From positions 1,049,252-1,113,251 of the forward strand of contig NMRA01000010.1 of the NCBI GenBank assembly GCA_002633005.1: DNA of 64,000 nucleotides. The letters run 5' to 3'. Within the stretch, counting starts at the first letter, position 1. Every line of letters starts with the position of its first letter. This document shows positions 58,945 through 64,000 of this stretch, piece by piece. The position numbers and the translations under genes were made by a program. The notes under the pieces are model-generated. The model saw only the letters and a program-made list of their open reading frames with translations, ran no database searches and was not told the origin of the DNA. The DNA comes from Phoronis australis. Taxonomy: Eukaryota > Phoronida > Phoronidae.

Positions 58945-61894
58945 AGCGGTGGTGGTTGTGGTGATAACAAAATGCAGAAAATGAACAAGAAGAAGTAAAC
59001 ATACCCATCTATTGACGCGGCAAGTATAAGTGTTTGAGGACTGCACGCGTACATGTTGTAGTCATTCAGCGGCACGATTGAGCTGTCTTGAAAAACAAAG
59101 CAATCAAACGCTTGTAGTCGCTTGGCTTCTAAAAATCCTATATTCCACAGCTTACCATAATTTACCATTTCAGTACCATTTTTCTGAAACAGATGATCAA
59201 GATGATTAAAAGTCATTCATATGTAATATGACTTCTACTCAAGCTTAGACCTAATGACGAGCTATGTGATGCAGAAACCCACCTCCCGTTGAAAGTATGG
59301 TTTATGCTAGACTAGTGTTCAGTGCTGTAGTGCAGCGTAGGCGCACGTAAGCGCAGCCAACCACCTTTTAGCATTTGAACGTAGCGCCTACGCACCGTAA
59401 GTTGCGTTCAGTGCCCATGGTAATACAGTGGGCTTTTGGCGCCTACTCACCTTTAAGTTTACCACTACAGCGCCGCTAGTGTTCAAATGTGTTTCAACTT
59501 GTTTTTAGTCAGTTTGTTTGAATTTGAAAAAGACGTCTGTTTGCTATTACTAAATCCTAAAATTAACTATTTTAACGGTTTATAATCAGTTAAAACTCCT
59601 TTAAATCTAAGGTTCTGGTCTGCACCCTACTTTTTTGAAACACGCACCTCTTTTTTACCTCAAAAGCTAAATCAGAGCATCCAAGGTAGCTTTTTACAAA
59701 ATGGCTTGGCAACCGTTAGTGGACAGTCAACCCTTTGTGAACTACAAGTTATCGGACTGAAAACAGGTTTCCAACGGCAAAGATTAAGGTCTTGATTCGT
59801 TCCCAGATTTTGAGGTGAAATGACTCACAAGTTTTCTTTTTGTTCGTAGAGTTTTTGGCAGAGTGGGAGGAGGGTGATGAGCAGTACCAGGCAAAACCCA
59901 TCGAAAACCAGTCGCTTTTAACTCGCGTGCTTTTGCGAGGCCTTGCGAGAAATTAAGTTTAGGGAGCGCTCGCAAGGAAGTGACGCTGTAGGACCAAACC
60001 AGCACGTTTCCCAAAGCATAATAGTTAACAGACCTGTGACAACAAACAGACCCAGGGTTCATCTGTGCAAGAACTGAAATTTCTTGCTTTTTCTTCATAA
60101 TCATACTTTTTATAAATAAATCCAACATTTTTGTAAAATTGATACGTACCTGTTTTATTAAGAACAACCTGTAACTTAATTGTTGTCTCTGAAGAAATTG
60201 ATGCATATGGCGCAGGAATACGCTCATGTTCGATGTCTTTTCCCAAGGAACAATAACAGCGACTGTATGCGCCGCGTGACACACAGTAGGTGACCACTGG
60301 CCTCCATGGGTGACGTGAAGTCGAGTGTTTCCAGTGAAAGAAGGAGTACGGTAACCAACTGCAAATACATTTTAGACGGTCACATGTTTGCGGACTAATT
60401 TCTAGCCAGTTATCAGCCTGTCTGTGAATAACTCGGTGTGAACTAAATGATAAAAAAGTTTCCATAACCTTACTCTTTATATGGACGCAGACTCATTTGC
60501 TTTGAAACGAAAACTGTACCCTTTCGTTGCGACTCATACCCGTACACGTGAGCGAATTTAAACTCTTCACTTACCAAGAATACTGATAACCTCCCACAGT
60601 TTCTCATTGTGTTTGTTTCCTTTTCTGTAAGAATTTAGTATTTTGTTTCCTTAATATTTAAAATCGTTTGTTGCCACTACATTTTCCTGCCTGCTTTTAT
60701 CGTTTTAGTCTATTGATGCCATAAAACTCCAATCATGGTTAAGTGTTGTCTCTTCAAAACAGAAAGTTGCCGCAAATATCAGTGGCTTTTTGTGAATAAT
60801 TGACGTTGTGTAAATACTTCAAAATAATTCCGTCAGTTTGCTTTGCCACCTCGTTGTTAGTTTTAATTTTCTTTGCTTTGTGACTGAGCATTTGATTAAT
60901 TGTAAAATCAATAAGTTGGATAGCACCTTCTATTACAAACAGTGTAGGAAAACAACATTCTAATCTGTACGGAAGGAACGTACGTGTGATACAGTATTTA
61001 GGGACGGCTAATTGTCTAAATATTTCCTGTTTGAATTTGTTTAAGAACTCCTGACAGTTATCAGAATGTGTCAGTTTAATATCAAACCAGATTGATGTCT
61101 ACATATGTACGTCAGCTGATTATAAAAGTTAGATTTCTAAGCGTACCATTAAACAAAAATATAGAATATATGTTTTTGTTTAATGGGCTCTGTAAAGTCG
61201 TTTGTTTGTCACACTGTTAATACTACATTTATCACATCTGATTCTGTGTTGCCAAACTACTAATAAAATTGTTTCGTTCACCACTCCGTTTTTTGAAATA
61301 TTTCTCAACTCACTATCAAAGATAGCTTTCTAGAGTAAACCGAATTTTCATTGAAGGATGAGAACGCCGTGCGTAGGCTAATTAATTCAAAGCGTTTTCG
61401 ATTATTCTTTAATAGAATAATTAAAGAAAGTCATCATACTCACCTAATGTATTTGGCTTACAAGAGCATTTCGACAATTTTCTTGCGGTTTTGTTGTTTT
61501 CCAATCCTTCGCAACTACCAAACACAGGAAGTTCCGTTACGTTAACCCTCCAATCGTCATTTTTTGAGTCGAAGGGGTCGTCGTTTCTGTCTTTCGAAGA
61601 CACCTCCTCGTTAGCGTCTGAGGTATGAAACACAAACTTCAGGCGCACACGTTTCCTCTTACGAACTCGCGAACTGTCCTCAGTCAGAGTAACTCTACGA
61701 GGGTCACCCTCGTCACCGTTCACGTGGCGCCCTAGCCTGCCTCCCACAAAATTTGGATGCTCTTCTCTGGTATTACGTAAGACCTCACCACCGAGAAAAT
61801 TGCAAAGTATGTTAACAAGAAGCAACACTATCAGAGCCACAAATACATGACGCTTGTGAGCAGCAAAATCCATTGTTAGCGACTGTATTTCCAT
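57322..61894 (-). CDS. Beta-1,4-galactosyltransferase-like protein, catalytic motifs lost (3' partial)
   Basis: Five minus-strand exons (61894-61444, 60358-60150, 59183-59005, 58350-58231, 57426-57322) join in exact phase to about 354 residues. A short cytoplasmic tail and a signal anchor (VFVALIVLLLVNILCNFL, about 17-34) predict a Golgi type II protein. A stem with NVT and NKT glycosylation sites follows. Family features in the lumenal domain are PNTLVG, VAVIVP, FLRHMHQFLQRQQLSYRLF, WNIGFLEA, CFVFQD and PLNDYNMYAC. The active family has FR-x-R after VP, DVD in the CFVF segment, and WGWGGEDD; here these read WEKTSN, DSS and YSDPEDEGN. Nucleotide, metal and catalytic residues are thus gone, while the fold and exon structure are kept. 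A pseudoenzyme or a neofunctionalised lectin-like protein is inferred. The last exon, with the usual DGLNSL motif, was not found. Confidence 0.85.
58231..58350 (-). CDS. B4GALT-like exon 4: altered WGWGGED segment
   Basis: Acceptor TTTAGCAG, donor GTATGT; one base, 39 codons and two bases. It reads DISFDGAVMFTSDHFQMIDG and then YSDPEDEGNTNFHIY. The position of FGG-V-ALS and of the NGF segment is recognisable, but the WGWGGEDDD acceptor and catalytic motif is replaced. Confidence 0.82.
58742..58980. repeat. Purine-rich tract and GGC microsatellite in intron
   Basis: A-rich/G-rich sequence (58681-58880) runs into (GGC)n at about 58914-58945, inside the intron between exons 3 and 4 of the B4GALT-like gene. 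It produces long low-complexity frames on both strands that are not genes. Confidence 0.9.
59005..59183 (-). CDS. B4GALT-like exon 3: altered DVD segment
   Basis: Acceptor CTGTTTCAG, donor GTATGT; 59 codons plus two bases. It contains LWNIGFLEAKR, then CFVFQDSSIVPLNDYNMYAC, where active enzymes have DVD in place of DSS. The cysteine after NMYA is conserved. Confidence 0.9.
59313..59480. repeat. Imperfect inverted-repeat element in intron
   Basis: CTAGTGTTCAGTGCTGTAGTG at the left is matched in inverted form by CACTACAGCGCCGCTAG at the right. GTAGGCGC occurs again inside both arms. Probably a small hairpin MITE in the intron upstream of exon 3. Confidence 0.5.
60150..60358 (-). CDS. B4GALT-like exon 2: first catalytic-domain segment
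   Basis: Acceptor TATTTGCAG, donor GTACGT. With the leftover base of exon 1 it gives 70 codons starting VGYRTPSFT and including GGQWSPTVC, VAVIVPWEKTSN and FLRHMHQFLQRQQL. The arginines of the UDP-binding FR-x-R motif are absent. Confidence 0.88.
60500..61430. other. B4GALT-like intron 1, nothing recognised
   Basis: AT-rich sequence with no exon or repeat that I can identify. Confidence 0.5.
61444..61894 (-). CDS. B4GALT-like exon 1: signal anchor and stem
   Basis: One hundred and fifty codons plus one base, donor GTGAGT. The ATG at 61894 has a good context (AAAATGG); a second in-frame Met follows seven codons later, just before the membrane segment. The stem is charged and ends SKCSCKPNTL, where the conserved cysteine and the LVG motif of the family begin. 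Confidence 0.82.
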
Positions 61895-63477
61895 TTTCAC
61901 TCAATCATACTCTCCCCTAAGAGATGCACACGAACGTTACGCACCTACAACTACGGTTTTCTCTGATTGGCTTTCTGCTTGAATTCGTTTCCGGGAGTTT
62001 GTGAGCACATTGTTGGCTTGTTAACTGAATACATCATAAATCCCAATCACAAAAGACCTACGCGTCAGCCTCCATGTGAGATACATGAAATTAAAGTCAA
62101 ATAAAAGAAAACAAGGAAAATTGACACTTGCTGTGAAAGCAATTTCTTGCAAAAATGTCTCAAATACAAGATTCTAGAGTTTTGAAATTGCTGAAGCCTC
62201 TGAGAAGAAATTTTATTGTTGATAGACATGCAGTCTAGTCATGGCGTTTTATATTCCGCAAGGCCCAAGAGAAATTCGAAATTTGACTAACTTCGGCAAT
62301 ATCAGTGATATCTCAGAAATGGTTGATCGGATTCATCACATGTACGTTATGCTATGTTCTTCAAAACTCCAGTATTAAGAATTATTTTTAAAATGTTCTA
62401 TTTTTGCAAGAGGGCTATCGGCAAAGAATATGACTTATGTGATTGTCATGAAAAAGTTGATTATGACGAAAACGAACTGACATTTTAGAAAGCGATGTTT
62501 TTGAGACCTCGTCTTGAACATTTATATCAACTAAAACTTGATAGTGTTATTTCAAAATACCGTTGTTATGCTGTCAACTTACCTTTTTGCTAAACTTTAC
62601 TGAAAAGGCACGATCATGTTATTTGTTCAATTGATTGCAGATTGGTAAAAAAAACAAAAAAAATATAGAAATTTTACAGGCTTTCCATTGTCAGAAATTC
62701 TACGTAATTTAAGTAAAAATCTAAAGTTCTGTAGGTACTTGGTTAAATACGCCGCAGAATCGAGATTGCCTCAGGCTAAATAACCTTCATCGAACAATAT
62801 CCCATCAGTAACTGGTAGTTTTGTTATATACTGATAATTTTTGTTTTAAAATTTGTAAATGCCCAGATATGCCGGAAGTTTTGAGTCCATGAACCCTTTG
62901 GCTGAGCGTAACCAGGCAATTAATGACTATCGAAACTGAAAAGATACTCAGAACACAAAAGACATTATTTACATGCATTACGTGTTGGGAAACACTGCTT
63001 TGCAACAAACATAGATACCGGCAAACTTTACACGAAACTTGGCCGCACTGCAGTCAGTTGGATTAAATGCTTAAGTACGATACCAGATTAAGTTATCGAA
63101 GATCAACTCGGTCATCGCAGTCGTGCCTTCAATTAGCCCTTCCCGGGCGATAAGTCACATAAAATCTCCCGGACAGGTTGAATACTATGAGTGTTATGGT
63201 GTTATGGTATCCAAGTTGTATGGTGAACTCGTCCTGATTTATTTAAATTGCTAAAGAGAATTAACGTCATAAACATTTTGACATACAAATTTATTGTTGC
63301 TTTTGAATTACCCAAGGTTTCCCGGCTAATTCCAGTCACTCAATGAAAGAGCAAAGACCGTCTTTGGAACTTGTCACCAACGCTTCGTGGCGTGCCGGGT
63401 GCCGAACAAGCGGCGCGCTTATCCTGCGTGCGGTTGACTATGGTTCTGAATTTCAATCAAAGATGGCACTNGTCATT

Positions 63478-63690
63478 ATAAAATGGCTGCCGAAAAGCAA
63501 TGCACAGTTGAACAACTCGGCTTAAGTAAAAGAAAACGTTTGAATCAACGAATACTATATATTTGTGAGAGTTAAATCAAGTCCTATTCAGATCATAACT
63601 TTGAAGTGGAATAATTGGGTGAGTAAGACAACAAGCCGGTTTTATGCTTAGGCGGACGACTATAGGGTTTCGGAGTGTACATGTCACTGT
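63478..63690 (+). repeat. Interspersed repeat, copy 2
   Basis: Same element as 46928-47125: AAAATGGCTGCCG, GCAATGCACAGTT, GAGTTAAATCAA, CCTATTCA, AAGTGGAATAATT and GGTTTTATGCTT in order. Confidence 0.7.
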
Positions 63691-63935
63691 CTGTCCTCAC
63701 TGTCAATCAGCAGATGACAGTATGATAGGCATTCTTGTGCCAAAATACTGTTAGGGAATGATAAGTGGAAAATTTAAACCTTGAAATTATAGTAAATGCG
63801 GCCTGCAAGCAGGAAGTTCAGGAGATAGACTTACCGGACTTGAAAAGTACGTCTTCACAGACCAGAAGAGGTGTACACCCAAGCCAAGACAGCGTTCAAA
63901 ACATGCCCAGTCAGGCTCACCATGAAAACAACACA

Positions 63936-63966
63936 GACACGCACGCACGCACACACACACACACAG
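63936..63966 (+). repeat. CA microsatellite
   Basis: CGCACGCACG followed by about ten CA units. Confidence 0.95.
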
Positions 63967-64000
63967 GCACGAACACAGACAGCACTGCATGTTGCCACAC

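Larger units (their letters stand above)
61900..64000. other. Upstream region of B4GALT-like gene, no gene recognised
   Basis: Contains the repeat copy at 63478-63690, one unresolved base at 63471 and a CA microsatellite near 63940-63965. Promoter elements of the minus-strand gene must lie above 61894, but no TATA box or other element is convincing. Confidence 0.5.

Noticed and set aside
58624-59216. Three overlapping frames on the minus strand and one on the plus strand of 80-142 codons
   Set aside because: They run through purine-rich and GGC low-complexity sequence; only the part 59005-59183 is a real exon and it ends at a splice donor.

Overview
The window is eukaryotic: genes are split by introns with GT/AG borders, gene density is low, and most of the sequence is AT-rich non-coding DNA with decayed transposons. 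The protein families (a myristoylated neuronal calcium sensor, a Golgi beta-1,4-galactosyltransferase-like protein, THAP-domain transposon proteins, Penelope-like and LINE reverse transcriptases, a tRNA-derived SINE) indicate an animal. The repeat content and the heterozygosity suggest an outbred marine invertebrate, perhaps a cephalochordate or hemichordate. That placement is a guess.

Layout. 1-4.2 kb: no gene, one diverged direct repeat. 4.2-6.5 kb (+): a two-exon gene for a secreted, mostly helical protein of 415 residues with a hydrophobic helix and a LysM-like C-terminus. 9.8-15.8 kb (-): a complete four-exon neuronal calcium sensor gene (191 aa). Its first intron holds a decayed LINE carrying a 19-bp satellite. 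16.4-21.0 kb: a transposon graveyard with a long-TIR MITE, a Penelope-like RT fragment, a THAP element with about 140-bp terminal inverted repeats, a second THAP relic, a 65-bp minisatellite and a SINE. 21-32.7 kb: gene-poor, with several small inverted-repeat elements. 32.8-33.8 kb (+): an intronless gene for a disordered 322-aa protein. 34-47 kb: gene-poor, with a second SINE, a second MITE copy, a further TIR element and a LINE 3' fragment. 47.2-47.9 kb (+): the last exon of a gene with three copies of a cysteine-rich module and an Arg/Ser-rich tail. 50.9-51.9 kb (+): a 320-aa protein of unknown function. 51.7-56.7 kb: a 2.4-kb segment present twice on either side of a 219-N gap, most simply two haplotypes left unmerged in the assembly. 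57.3-61.9 kb (-): five exons of a beta-1,4-galactosyltransferase family member that has lost its three signature catalytic motifs.

The genes do not form an operon or visible pathway; they look like independent neighbours. The most promising are the secreted helical/LysM-like protein (possible microbe-directed effector), the galactosyltransferase-like pseudoenzyme, and the triple cysteine-module protein. No homology search was possible. Family calls rest on motifs recognised by eye and on exon phases that join exactly.
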